The translations under genes were made by a program, and so were the position numbers. Shown here in pieces: positions 56,029-64,000 of a stretch of DNA of 64,000 nt. Origin of the DNA: Marinobacter sp. LV10R510-11A (GTDB taxonomy: Bacteria; Pseudomonadota; Gammaproteobacteria; Pseudomonadales; Oleiphilaceae); contig NZ_LT907980.1 in NCBI RefSeq assembly GCF_900215155.1, positions 1,550,001 through 1,614,000 of the forward strand. The letters are read 5' to 3'. The first letter of the stretch is position 1; every line of letters starts with the position of its first letter. The notes under the pieces are model-generated. The model worked only from the letters and a program-made list of their open reading frames with translations. It did no database searches and was not told where the DNA came from.

Positions 56029-56781
56029 ATGTTTCCAGCTCAACTGAGTGCGCTCATCCTAAAGAGAAGCCGAACCATCGCAGCCAGCCTACTGTGCATG
56101 CCGGCGCTGCTACTTGGCAGCAGTGCACATGCAGAGCCAGTTCCAGATCTATTCCCCTTTGAAGTCAGCTATGGTGCCTCTATGGAAAAGGGGATATCCC
56201 TTGATGGCAGCGCCAAGCGCATTCTTACCTCCCAGGGCAACAATGTGTGGCTGTACCGCACTGAGGTGAAATCCTTTATTGCCGATCTCGACGAGTCTCT
56301 CGTCCTTAAATGGGAAAACGGCCAGGTCGTTCCGCTCAGGTACCGGTATCGGCTGTCGGGCTTGCTTATCAAGGACAGGAAGCAATCCATCGATTTTGAC
56401 TGGAAGGCGGGCGTAGCTACAGGAGAATACAAAGGGGAATCATTCAAGGTGGAGCTTGAAAAAGGCGTTCTCGACCCCCTCGGCTTTCAAGTGCAGCTGC
56501 ACCAAGACATCTTGAACGGTAAGCGAGAAATGGAGTACCAGGTTCTGGATCGCGGCAGTATTGATAGCGAGCGCTTTGCCGTTGTGAGTGACGACACCAG
56601 CATTTCCGATGGTGGCCAATCCTCCCAGCTCAAAGCCGAGAAGGTTCGCGAAGATTCCAAGCGACAAACGTTGATGTGGTTTGATCCGGACAACAAGTAT
56701 GTATTGGTGCGCCTACTTCAGGTTGAGCCTGACGGCAGCAAGTACGAACTGAAGCTTAAGAATGTGGATCTGGGAGGTTAA
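56029..56781 (+). CDS. DUF3108 domain protein, secreted
   Basis: A 250-residue protein with a signal peptide (LLCMPALLLGSSAHA, cleavage near residue 35), then a beta-rich domain of DUF3108 (FPFEVSYGASMEKGISLDGS, VVPLRYRYRLSGLLIKDRKQ, and QLHQDILNGKREMEYQVLDRG). Probably periplasmic. Function unknown. It follows purN, as in Pseudomonas-type genomes, after an 84-base gap. Its stop overlaps the stop of avtA on the other strand. Confidence 0.8.
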   Translation: MFPAQLSALILKRSRTIAASLLCMPALLLGSSAHAEPVPDLFPFEVSYGASMEKGISLDGSAKRILTSQGNNVWLYRTEVKSFIADLDESLVLKWENGQVVPLRYRYRLSGLLIKDRKQSIDFDWKAGVATGEYKGESFKVELEKGVLDPLGFQVQLHQDILNGKREMEYQVLDRGSIDSERFAVVSDDTSISDGGQSSQLKAEKVREDSKRQTLMWFDPDNKYVLVRLLQVEPDGSKYELKLKNVDLGG

Positions 56782-56788
56782 ACCTCCC
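56772..56788. repeat. 17-nt palindrome containing the overlapping stops of two convergent genes
   Basis: GGGAGGTT-A-AACCTCCC. The TAA of the DUF3108 gene (56779-56781) and the TAA of avtA (minus strand, 56778-56780) overlap inside it. A stem could form in either transcript, but there is no T-run, so termination would not be canonical. Confidence 0.8.
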
Positions 56789-58055
56789 GGTCCGCCTCGG
56801 CCCATACGGCCTTAACTTCATCTGCAATAATACGCAGCCCTTGTGCCACACGTGCGTCGTCCTGTGAATAGGTTACGCGCAGGCACTCGTGGCGATGCCG
56901 CCAGTCGTCGTCCGGCAGCCCCGGGAAGAAGTAATGGCCTGACACCACCAGAACGCCGCGGGCCTTTAACCGTTGGTAAAGTTCCAGGCTGGTAATAGGC
57001 AAATCCGGAAACCACAACCACAGGAACATGGCGCCCTCTGGCTTATGCACGTACCAGCGGCAGCTATCCTCGCCCATGGCGTCACGGAACGCCGCCACTG
57101 CACGCTGCATTTTTCGCTTATAAAACGGGCAGACCACATCCCGGCTCAGTGACAGAATCTCTCCGGAACGAACCAGCGGCTCGGCGAGCATGGCACCAAA
57201 GCTCCCCGTCGCCAGGTTCATGATGGCATTGACTCCCGACAGCGCTTTTATCACCGGCTCGGCAGCAATCACGATCCCCGTACGGGCGGCGGGCAAGCCT
57301 AGCTTAGACAAGCTCAGGCACAAGATAATTTGTTCGTTCCAGGTGGGCGTTGCATCCACAAACAGCAGGCTTGGGAAAGGCGTGCCGTAGGCTCCGTCTA
57401 CGATCAACGGCACGTCGTGCTGGCGCGCCATATCCTCGAGCCGGGCCATCTCTTCGTCGGTCACCACGTTGCCGGTGGGGTTGGTTGGCCGGGATACGCA
57501 GATGGCACCGGTTTCTCTGGTCACCTCTACCGCATCAAAATCCACACGGTATTTGAATTCGTGGGCATCGGTGAAAGAAATATCCGGCTGAACGGCGTGA
57601 AACAGGCCCGGCTCGATGCCGGCGTCTGCATAGCCGATGTACTCTGGGGCCAACGGCAGCAATATGTGCTTACGCTGGCCGTCGCCGTAATCGCCACCAA
57701 ACATATTGAACAACATGAAGAACGCGGCTTGGCTGCCATTAGTGAGCGCGATGTTGCTGGGTTTCAGATCCCAGCCGTATTCACGGCTGAGCAAATCCGC
57801 CAGCGACGCAATAAACTGTTTTTCGCCCTGAGGCGGATCGTAAACACCTACCAGCCGGCGAACGTCGCTTTCGCTCCGGCTTATGTCACCGAGAATTTCT
57901 TGCACCCGCGCCTGAATCTCGGGAATGTGCCCTGGGTTTCCACCCCCCATCATGATCATGTCGTCGCCAGACGCCATGGCGTTACCCAGGTCATCCATCA
58001 ACGAGGTTATGCCGGCATCCGCGGTGAACTTGCGACCAAACGTGGAGAGTTTCAT
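56778..58055 (-). CDS. avtA: Valine-pyruvate aminotransferase
   Basis: A 425-residue fold-type I PLP enzyme that makes valine from 2-ketoisovalerate with alanine. The PLP Lys is in LCLSLSKLGLPAARTG (about Lys251), with VDGAYGTPFPSLLFVD carrying the cofactor Asp/Tyr and SRPTNPTGNVV upstream. The N-terminal MMGGGNPGHIPEIQARVQEIL and length fit AvtA rather than generic aminotransferases. ATG 58055 chosen; a start at 58073 is possible. Convergent with the DUF3108 gene. Confidence 0.9.
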   Translation of the reverse strand: MKLSTFGRKFTADAGITSLMDDLGNAMASGDDMIMMGGGNPGHIPEIQARVQEILGDISRSESDVRRLVGVYDPPQGEKQFIASLADLLSREYGWDLKPSNIALTNGSQAAFFMLFNMFGGDYGDGQRKHILLPLAPEYIGYADAGIEPGLFHAVQPDISFTDAHEFKYRVDFDAVEVTRETGAICVSRPTNPTGNVVTDEEMARLEDMARQHDVPLIVDGAYGTPFPSLLFVDATPTWNEQIILCLSLSKLGLPAARTGIVIAAEPVIKALSGVNAIMNLATGSFGAMLAEPLVRSGEILSLSRDVVCPFYKRKMQRAVAAFRDAMGEDSCRWYVHKPEGAMFLWLWFPDLPITSLELYQRLKARGVLVVSGHYFFPGLPDDDWRHRHECLRVTYSQDDARVAQGLRIIADEVKAVWAEADREV

Positions 58056-58133
58056 GGGGTTACATCCATCCAATCAGTACTGAACATTTAACGGGTATTG
58101 CTAAAACGCCTGGTGGGTTGCGCCAGAGAAACA

Positions 58134-58733
58134 TTAGTCCGCCAGCGAGATACCAAGGTTGCTTACGCCCTCATTTACGGCGTCTTCCCGAATCTCGGTG
58201 ATAAACTGCTCTATTGGCGTACGTTGGCGCTTAAGAGCTAGCACTAGGTTGCGCTGAAAGGCTTTGTCTTCTTTCATCAGGGGATGAGAATCCAATAAGC
58301 GAACCAGCTCATCTTCTTCTAACCCCTCACCTTCAGACAGCTCAATAAAGCTCATTACCGTACCGGTTGCCAGTTTCGAGGCATCTGTGGCCCTGTGCTT
58401 TGAGGGGTTCAAGCGGTTAAGCAGTGCCTGCTCCAAAAGCTGGCAGACGTCGAATGCGGGGTATACGCCGTAGGCGTCATAGGCTTCAACGTCTGGAGAC
58501 AGTGCTTCCAGTTTTGCCAGCAGTGGCGGGATGGCCGCTTCTGGCACATCCTCCTGGAGCATGCCCCAGGCAAGATCCAGCATCTGGTGCATTTTGCCGC
58601 CGGTTTTAAGGTCTAGCGCTTCGGCAAACAGGGCGTAGTTGGGGAATGAGCGCTCGGCGAGAGCCAGCACGAAGGCGCATTCGCGCCATCCCTGCAACTG
58701 TGAAACCGCTTTAAGAAACTGGTTGGCGTTCAT
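58134..58733 (-). CDS. yjaG: DUF416 family protein (YjaG-like)
   Basis: A 199-residue, mainly helical protein. Resembles Yja[52 protein letters not shown] and the C-terminal [18 protein letters not shown]. Function unknown. It overlaps dcd by 4 bases (ATGA), so it is the last gene of an apbC/dcd/DUF416 run. Confidence 0.85.
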   Translation of the reverse strand: MNANQFLKAVSQLQGWRECAFVLALAERSFPNYALFAEALDLKTGGKMHQMLDLAWGMLQEDVPEAAIPPLLAKLEALSPDVEAYDAYGVYPAFDVCQLLEQALLNRLNPSKHRATDASKLATGTVMSFIELSEGEGLEEDELVRLLDSHPLMKEDKAFQRNLVLALKRQRTPIEQFITEIREDAVNEGVSNLGISLAD

Positions 58734-59296
58734 GTTCTTGGGAGGGTCACGCCGGTTTGGCCGAAGTATTTGCCGCCTCGATCTTTGTAGCTGGTTTCGC
58801 AGATTTCGTCAGATTCAAAGAAGAGCATTTGGGCGATGCCTTCGTTGGCGTAAATTTTGGCTGGGAGGTTGGTGGTGTTGGAAAACTCCAAGGTAACCTG
58901 CCCTTCCCACTCGGGTTCCAGCGGGGTGACGTTTACGATGATGCCACAGCGTGCGTAGGTAGATTTGCCCAAGCAAATGGTGAGTACGCTGCGGGGTATA
59001 CGGAGGTACTCCACGGTGCGCGCTAGAGCAAAGGAGTTCGGCGGGATAACGCATACGTCGCCGGTGAAGTCTACGAAGCTCTTTTCGTCGAAGTTTTTAG
59101 GGTCGACGGTGGCTGAGTGTACGTTGGTGAAGATTTTGAATTCGTTGCTGCAACGTACATCGTAGCCGTAGCTGGAGGTGCCGTAGGAGATGACCTTGCC
59201 TTTATCCGTTTCACGAACCTGACCGCTTTCGAACGGTTCGATCATGCCGTGCTGTTCGGCCATACGGCGAATCCACTTATCGGATTTGATGCTCAT
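58730..59296 (-). CDS. dcd: dCTP deaminase
   Basis: A 188-residue member of the dUTPase fold that converts dCTP to dUTP, the main source of dTTP precursors in Gram-negatives. Segments: [20 protein letters not shown], the [13 protein letters not shown] motif, [20 protein letters not shown], then [20 protein letters not shown]. It lies downstream of apbC after 137 bases and overlaps the DUF416 gene. Confidence 0.95.
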   Translation of the reverse strand: MSIKSDKWIRRMAEQHGMIEPFESGQVRETDKGKVISYGTSSYGYDVRCSNEFKIFTNVHSATVDPKNFDEKSFVDFTGDVCVIPPNSFALARTVEYLRIPRSVLTICLGKSTYARCGIIVNVTPLEPEWEGQVTLEFSNTTNLPAKIYANEGIAQMLFFESDEICETSYKDRGGKYFGQTGVTLPRT

Positions 59297-59433
59297 GGGT
59301 GAAGTCTCGTAGCCACTGGGGAAAATTGGGGCACAGTTTACCTGTTCGCCCGGGTTCTGTCGAAGCTCTTAATTGCCTGCAATTAGTGAAATTCGCCGGT
59401 GGCGTTCAGTGGCTGCGAGAACCCTATGAATAC

Positions 59434-60534
59434 TTAATCCGACTTTACGGACATGCTTGAGATGGAGCTGCTAAGGTTGTGCTCCCGTGTTGAAAGCTCT
59501 GCTCCAACCCGGCGAGCGATGTCTCGGTAGCGGCGGGCTACCTCGGAATCTGGCTCTGCCACTACGGTTGGGTTGCCGCTGTCGGTCTGTTCGCGGATGG
59601 TCATGTGCAAAGGTAGTTGGCCCAGCAAGGTTGTTTCATGTTCGTCGGCAATGCGTTCACCGCCGCCTTCGCCGAACAAGTGTTCCTCGTGGCCGCAGTT
59701 GCTGCAGATGTGCACACTCATGTTTTCAACAATGCCGAGAACGGGAATGTCGACTTTGCGGAACATTTCTATGCCGCGCTTACCGTCGAGCAAGGCGATG
59801 TCCTGGGGGGTGGTGACGATAACCGCACCGGTGACCGGGACTTTCTGGGCCAAGGTTAACTGTATGTCGCCGGTACCCGGTGGCATGTCGACGATGAGGT
59901 AGTCGAGTTCGTTCCACAGGGTTTGTTGCAGAAGCTGCATGACCGCGCCGCTAACCATAGGGCCGCGCCATATCATGGGAGTTTTGTCGGTGGTTACGAA
60001 GGCCATGGATATGGTTTGCAGGCCGTGGGCTTCCATGGGCAGGAAGTATTTTTCTTCCCGTGTGTCTGGACGTTTGCCATCGGGGACGCCGAGCATCATG
60101 CCGATGCTGGGCCCGTAGATGTCAGCATCTAGGACGCCTACACGGGCGCCTTCCGCTTGCAGTGCCAAGGCTAGGTTGACCGCAGTAGTGGATTTGCCAA
60201 CGCCGCCTTTGCCGGAGGCGATGGCAATGATGTTTTTGACGCCGGGAACCGACGGCAAGTCTTTCTGGACTTTGTAAGAATGAATTTTTTGGGCCACGTG
60301 CACATCGACGGTTTTAACGCCAGCCACGGTTTCCAACGCATTGCTGACCAGTTGTTTCAGTCCGCCGGCGATGCCTTTTGAGGGGTATGGCAGTTCGACC
60401 ATTAGTGTTACTTTGCCTGCTTCGTCAGTCACCAAAGATTTTACGGCACCTAGGTCGTACAGATCCTTTTCCAGGTATGGGTCTCGGTATTCACGAACCG
60501 CTGCCTGCAGGGCCTGCTCTGAAATCTGTGTCAT
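59434..60534 (-). CDS. apbC: Iron-sulfur cluster carrier ApbC (Mrp)
   Basis: A 366-residue ParA-type ATPase that binds and passes Fe-S clusters. An N-terminal DUF59 domain (VREYRDPYLEKDLYDLGAVK) precedes the P-loop IAIASGKGGVGKSTTAVNLA. The cluster-binding CxxC is in HICSNCGHEEHLFG. I chose ATG 60534, with a GGAG site 9 bases upstream; a frame running to 60609 extends into the metG side. Divergent from metG, an order conserved in gammaproteobacteria. Confidence 0.94.
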   Translation of the reverse strand: MTQISEQALQAAVREYRDPYLEKDLYDLGAVKSLVTDEAGKVTLMVELPYPSKGIAGGLKQLVSNALETVAGVKTVDVHVAQKIHSYKVQKDLPSVPGVKNIIAIASGKGGVGKSTTAVNLALALQAEGARVGVLDADIYGPSIGMMLGVPDGKRPDTREEKYFLPMEAHGLQTISMAFVTTDKTPMIWRGPMVSGAVMQLLQQTLWNELDYLIVDMPPGTGDIQLTLAQKVPVTGAVIVTTPQDIALLDGKRGIEMFRKVDIPVLGIVENMSVHICSNCGHEEHLFGEGGGERIADEHETTLLGQLPLHMTIREQTDSGNPTVVAEPDSEVARRYRDIARRVGAELSTREHNLSSSISSMSVKSD

Positions 60535-60673
60535 CTCGTTCTCCGGACTTAGCTCATACTGACTTTTCAGCATGAAAACAGGTGTTTCGGGTGAAAAATG
60601 TCTGCTCAAAAGGTATCATCTGAGGCCGTTTCTGACCATACAACCCTTATCTGACGAAAGGTTCGGACACACC

Positions 60674-62716
60674 ATGACGCAAGCGAGTTCAAAGCAACAG
60701 CGCGATATTCTGGTTACCAGCGCCCTGCCCTACGCCAATGGCCCCATTCACCTGGGTCATCTGCTGGAATACATTCAGACGGATATCTGGGCGCGTTATC
60801 AGAATATGCGAGGCCAAAATTGCTACTACGTTTGCGCTGATGATGCCCATGGCACCGCCATTATGCTCCGCGCTGAGCGTGAGGGCATTACCTCAGAGCA
60901 GTTGATCGACCGAATCCGTGAAGAACACCAGCAGGATTTCAGCGGATTCAATATCCACTTCGACAACTACTACACCACCCATTCGGAAGAGAATCGCTAT
61001 TTCTCTGAGTACATCTACCGTCAGTTGCAGAATAACGACCACATTGCGACCCGTACGATCACTCAGTCCTTCGATCCTGAGAAAAACATGTTTCTCGCGG
61101 ACCGGTTTATCAAAGGCACGTGCCCGAAATGTAAAACCGACGATCAGTACGGCGATAACTGTGAGGCCTGCGGCGCAACTTACACGCCATCTGAGCTGAT
61201 CAACCCGCGCTCTGCGGTATCCGGTGCGACGCCGATCGAGAAGGAGTCAGAGCACTACTTCTTCAAGCTGCCTGAGTTTACAGACTTCCTAACCAAGTGG
61301 ACTCGCAGTGGTACGCTGCAACCACAGGTGGCCAACAAGTTGGCCGAATGGCTCGACGCTGGTCTGCAAGAATGGGATATCAGCCGCGATGCGCCCTACT
61401 TTGGTTTTGAAATTCCGGATGCGCCTGGCAAGTTTTTTTATGTTTGGCTGGATGCACCCATTGGTTACCTTGCGAGTTTCAAAAACCTGTGTAACCGGGA
61501 AAACATCGATTTCGAACATTTCTGGAAAAAAGATTCCACCGCCGAGGTTTATCATTTCATCGGCAAGGACATCATCAATTTCCACGCTCTGTTCTGGCCT
61601 GCGATGCTTTACGACGCTGGCTTCCGCACGCCAACAGCGGTTTGGGCGCATGGGTTTTTGACGGTGAATGGCAAGAAGATGTCCAAGTCCCGGGGCACGT
61701 TCATTATGGCCCGCACGTACTTGGACCACCTGAACCCGGAATACCTGCGTTATTACTTTGCCGCCAAGCTGACAGGCGGCGTGGACGACATGGATCTCAA
61801 CCTCGAGGACTTTGCCGCCAGGGTGAACTCAGATCTAGTAGGCAAGGTGGTCAATATTGCGAGCCGCAGTGCCGGTTTCATTACCAAGCGTTTCGATGGA
61901 AAGCTGGGTGAAGTGACCGAACACGACAAGCTGAAAGAGTTCATCGAAACCGGTAAAGAACTTGAAGAACTTTATGAAGCTCGGGAATTTGGCCGTGCCA
62001 TGCGCCGCATCATGGAGTTGGCAGACATCGCCAACCAGTATGTGAACGATGAACAGCCCTGGGTGATTGCCAAGCAAGAAGGCCAAAATGAAAATCTACA
62101 GGCCATCTGTACCAACGCACTCAACATGTTCCAGTTACTGATGACGTACCTTGCACCAGTACTACCGGAAACCGCCAAGGCGGCCGAAACCTTCCTGAAT
62201 GCGAAGCTTGATTGGAACAACCGCAGTGAGCGCCTAGAAAACCACAGCATCAACAAGTTCAAGCCGTTGATGAGCCGGGTGGACATGGTACAAGTAGAAA
62301 AAATGCTGGACGCCTCAAAAGAGGAGATGCCCGCAGCGATTGGCAAACCGGCCGAGCCCGCCCAACCTGAAAAGAGCGAAGCCATTGCCGATGAAATAGA
62401 CTTTGATGACTTCGCGAAAGTGGATCTGAGGGTCGTAAAAATCGTCAAAGCCGAGCATGTTGAAGGGGCTGACAAGCTTCTTCGACTTACCCTTGATTTG
62501 GGAAATGGTGAACGCAACGTGTTTGCTGGTATCAAGTCTGCTTACAATCCCGAGGATCTTGAGGGGCGCCTTACCGTAATGGTGGCCAACCTCAAACCCC
62601 GGAAGATGAAATTCGGCATGTCTGAAGGCATGGTTCTTGCGGCAGGCCCAGGTGGCAAGGATATTTTCCTTCTATCGCCAGATTCAGGTTCAACACCCGG
62701 CATGCGGGTGATGTAA
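60674..62716 (+). CDS. metG: Methionyl-tRNA synthetase
   Basis: A 680-residue class I synthetase. HLGH is in [19 protein letters not shown], the zinc knuckle in [21 protein letters not shown], and KMSKS in [11 protein letters not shown]. The C-terminal EMAP-II-like tRNA-binding domain (about residue 575 on: [20 protein letters not shown]) dimerises the enzyme. ATG 60674 chosen, as homology begins right after it ([19 protein letters not shown]). The stop is 47 bases before rsxA. Confidence 0.96.
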   Translation: MTQASSKQQRDILVTSALPYANGPIHLGHLLEYIQTDIWARYQNMRGQNCYYVCADDAHGTAIMLRAEREGITSEQLIDRIREEHQQDFSGFNIHFDNYYTTHSEENRYFSEYIYRQLQNNDHIATRTITQSFDPEKNMFLADRFIKGTCPKCKTDDQYGDNCEACGATYTPSELINPRSAVSGATPIEKESEHYFFKLPEFTDFLTKWTRSGTLQPQVANKLAEWLDAGLQEWDISRDAPYFGFEIPDAPGKFFYVWLDAPIGYLASFKNLCNRENIDFEHFWKKDSTAEVYHFIGKDIINFHALFWPAMLYDAGFRTPTAVWAHGFLTVNGKKMSKSRGTFIMARTYLDHLNPEYLRYYFAAKLTGGVDDMDLNLEDFAARVNSDLVGKVVNIASRSAGFITKRFDGKLGEVTEHDKLKEFIETGKELEELYEAREFGRAMRRIMELADIANQYVNDEQPWVIAKQEGQNENLQAICTNALNMFQLLMTYLAPVLPETAKAAETFLNAKLDWNNRSERLENHSINKFKPLMSRVDMVQVEKMLDASKEEMPAAIGKPAEPAQPEKSEAIADEIDFDDFAKVDLRVVKIVKAEHVEGADKLLRLTLDLGNGERNVFAGIKSAYNPEDLEGRLTVMVANLKPRKMKFGMSEGMVLAAGPGGKDIFLLSPDSGSTPGMRVM

Positions 62717-62763
62717 ACAAAAATCGAAGCCGAGCGCTCCGATGACGCAATGATGACGCACTA

Positions 62764-63345
62764 ATGACAGAGTATTTACTGATATTGGTCAGCACCATTC
62801 TGGTGAACAACTTCGTGTTGGTTCAGTTCCTTGGTTTGTGCCCCTTTATGGGGGTTTCAGGCAAGCTGGAAACGGCCATGGGCATGTCGCTGGCCACCAC
62901 TTTCGTGCTGACGCTGTCATCGGTGTGCAGTTATCTAGCCTACACCTACCTGCTGGCACCTCTGGATCTGGCGTTTCTGAAAACCATCACGTTCATCTTA
63001 GTGATTGCGGTGGTGGTTCAGTTCACAGAGATGGTGGTTCGTAAAACCAGCCCCCTGCTCTACCGAGTACTGGGCATCTTCCTACCCCTGATTACCACCA
63101 ACTGCGCCGTACTCGGCGTAGCACTTCTTAACCTGAACAAAAACAACAACTTCGTTGAATCAGTACTCTACGGCTTTGGTGCCGCTGCCGGCTTTTCTCT
63201 GGTTCTGGTGCTGTTTGCCGCAATGCGCGAACGTATTGCCGTGGCCGACGTCCCCGCTTCCTTCCAAGGTGCGGCTATCGGTATGGTCACCGCAGGATTA
63301 ATGTCACTGGCGTTTCTGGGCTTTACCGGCCTGGTCAGCGTTTAA
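62764..63345 (+). CDS. rsxA: Electron transport complex subunit RsxA/RnfA
   Basis: A 193-residue membrane subunit with six helices ([20 protein letters not shown], then [20 protein letters not shown]). Part of the Rnf/Rsx ion-pumping NADH:ferredoxin-type complex; in E. coli Rsx helps reduce SoxR. Two copies of GATGACGCA lie just before the ATG (62741-62749 and 62752-62760). First of rsxABC..., with rsxB 15 bases on. Confidence 0.95.
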   Translation: MTEYLLILVSTILVNNFVLVQFLGLCPFMGVSGKLETAMGMSLATTFVLTLSSVCSYLAYTYLLAPLDLAFLKTITFILVIAVVVQFTEMVVRKTSPLLYRVLGIFLPLITTNCAVLGVALLNLNKNNNFVESVLYGFGAAAGFSLVLVLFAAMRERIAVADVPASFQGAAIGMVTAGLMSLAFLGFTGLVSV

Positions 63346-63360
63346 CGGAGGCGACCTTTT

Positions 63361-63939
63361 ATGTGGACAGGCATTATTATCGCCGTTCTGGCCTTGCTCG
63401 GCCTCGCCTTAGTGTTTGGCGCTTTGCTGGGCTTTGCCTCCGAGCACTTCCGGGTTGAGGGCAACCCACTGGTAGAGAAAATTGACGCGCTACTACCACA
63501 AACCCAGTGCGGCCAGTGCGGGTTTCCTGGTTGCCGCCCCTATGCCGAGTCCATCGCCGAGGGTGGCCCCATCAACAAGTGTCCACCAGGCGGCGAATCC
63601 ACCATTAAATCATTGGCAGACTTGCTTGACGTGGAGCCTCAACCACTGGATGCCGAGCACGGCGTGGAACAGGCCCGACGCGTTGCTGTTATACGTGAAG
63701 ATGAATGCATAGGTTGCACCAAATGCATTCAGGCCTGCCCAGTGGACGCCATTTTGGGTGCTGCGAAACACATGCATACTGTCATCGAAAGTGAATGCAC
63801 GGGCTGTGATCTGTGCGTTAATCCTTGCCCCGTTGACTGTATCGATATGATCACCATTGAACCTGATATCCGGGACTGGATTTGGACTCAGCCTGCGTCC
63901 GAAATTATTGCCACAGATCGCCAGAAGGCCAGCTCCTAA
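63361..63939 (+). CDS. rsxB: Electron transport complex subunit RsxB/RnfB
   Basis: A 192-residue iron-sulfur subunit. An N-terminal membrane anchor ([20 protein letters not shown]) is followed by the 4Fe-4S domain ([27 protein letters not shown]) and two ferredoxin clusters ([30 protein letters not shown]). It passes electrons to or from the membrane core. Its stop overlaps rsxC (TAATG). Confidence 0.96.
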   Translation: MWTGIIIAVLALLGLALVFGALLGFASEHFRVEGNPLVEKIDALLPQTQCGQCGFPGCRPYAESIAEGGPINKCPPGGESTIKSLADLLDVEPQPLDAEHGVEQARRVAVIREDECIGCTKCIQACPVDAILGAAKHMHTVIESECTGCDLCVNPCPVDCIDMITIEPDIRDWIWTQPASEIIATDRQKASS

Positions 63940-64000
63940 TGACGAAGATTTGGGATTTTAGTGGCGGCATTCACCCCGCGGAGCACAAGCAGATTTCTAC
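63939..64000 (+). CDS. rsxC: Electron transport complex subunit RsxC/RnfC, N-terminal fragment
   Basis: Only the first 20 codons are in the window (start ATG 63939 inside TAATG; peptide TKIWDFSGGIHPAEHKQIS). The F-x-G-G-I-H-P-x-E-x-K motif is the well-conserved RsxC N-terminus. The gene runs off the right end. Confidence 0.93.
   Translation, partial: MTKIWDFSGGIHPAEHKQIS

Noticed and set aside
57330..58091. Plus-strand frame of 253 codons opposite avtA
   Set aside because: Antisense shadow of a PLP aminotransferase with no recognisable protein features.
59371..59384. Inverted repeat AATTGC-CT-GCAATT between apbC and dcd as a terminator
   Set aside because: Stem is AT-rich and has no T-run on the minus strand; dcd probably continues the same transcript or has its own start nearby.

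Overview
The window looks like a piece of the main chromosome of a free-living, motile, marine gammaproteobacterium, most likely Marinobacter or a close relative. This is an inference. It rests on protein character recalled from that genus, on the OadGAB sodium pump, on three chemoreceptors, and on gene orders shared with Pseudomonas: alaS-lysC-csrA-tRNA; MCP-ampE-ampD-DUF1631-nadC; purMN opposite DUF2066-hda; and a two-component system divergent from a dsbD/tlpA/dsbG operon. I found no prophage, insertion sequence, CRISPR array or rRNA. Coding density is high, and no gap between genes exceeds about 300 bases.

Layout. 1-2.6 kb: a broken TacT-type acetyltransferase toxin gene at the left edge, a ZIP metal transporter with a YghU-type glutathione transferase, a small membrane protein and phhB. 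2.7-8.0 kb: a LexA-controlled imuA-imuB-dnaE2 mutagenesis cassette. 8.1-10.3 kb: a chemoreceptor behind a FliA-type promoter. 10.4-13.8 kb: oadGAB, a sodium-pumping oxaloacetate decarboxylase. 14.0-18.1 kb: dbpA, a DUF2058 gene and a second chemoreceptor. 18.1-24.5 kb: a frameshifted pxpA, then a histidine kinase/regulator pair divergent from a periplasmic thiol-disulfide operon. 24.8-28.3 kb: a TRAP uptake operon with a MarR-like regulator. 28.4-33.3 kb: three tRNAs, csrA, lysC and alaS. 33.4-43.0 kb: an RDD protein, lptFG, pepA-holC-valS, a ketopantoate reductase-like gene, and a cobalamin adenosyltransferase. 43.0-50.2 kb: a third chemoreceptor (FliA-type promoter), ampED, DUF1631 and nadC. 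50.2-56.8 kb: a minus-strand string (DUF2066, CDP-alcohol phosphatidyltransferase, hda, parA-like, yqcC) facing purM-purN-DUF3108. 56.8-64 kb: avtA, a DUF416 gene, dcd and apbC, then metG and the start of the rsx/rnf operon, which runs off the right edge.

How the genes work together. Several blocks are functional modules: SOS mutagenesis (ImuA/ImuB/DnaE2), LPS export to the outer membrane (LptFG), peptidoglycan recycling (AmpD/AmpE), purine synthesis (PurM/PurN), periplasmic reduction (DsbD, TlpA-like and DsbG, under an adjacent two-component system), and sodium or electron-flow energetics (OadGAB, Rsx).

The most unusual thing is inside the panE-like gene. A 105-bp palindromic element with perfect 26-bp inverted arms sits exactly on codon boundaries and adds 35 codons without breaking the frame. 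The matching frame on the other strand is also open and encodes the same terminal peptides. It resembles the logic of the in-frame palindromic elements known from Rickettsia. Other points of interest are two clear gene wrecks (TacT-like and pxpA), a PmrA-like direct repeat between the two-component genes and the dsb operon, two well-spaced sigma-28 promoters, and overlapping convergent stop codons inside a 17-nt palindrome.
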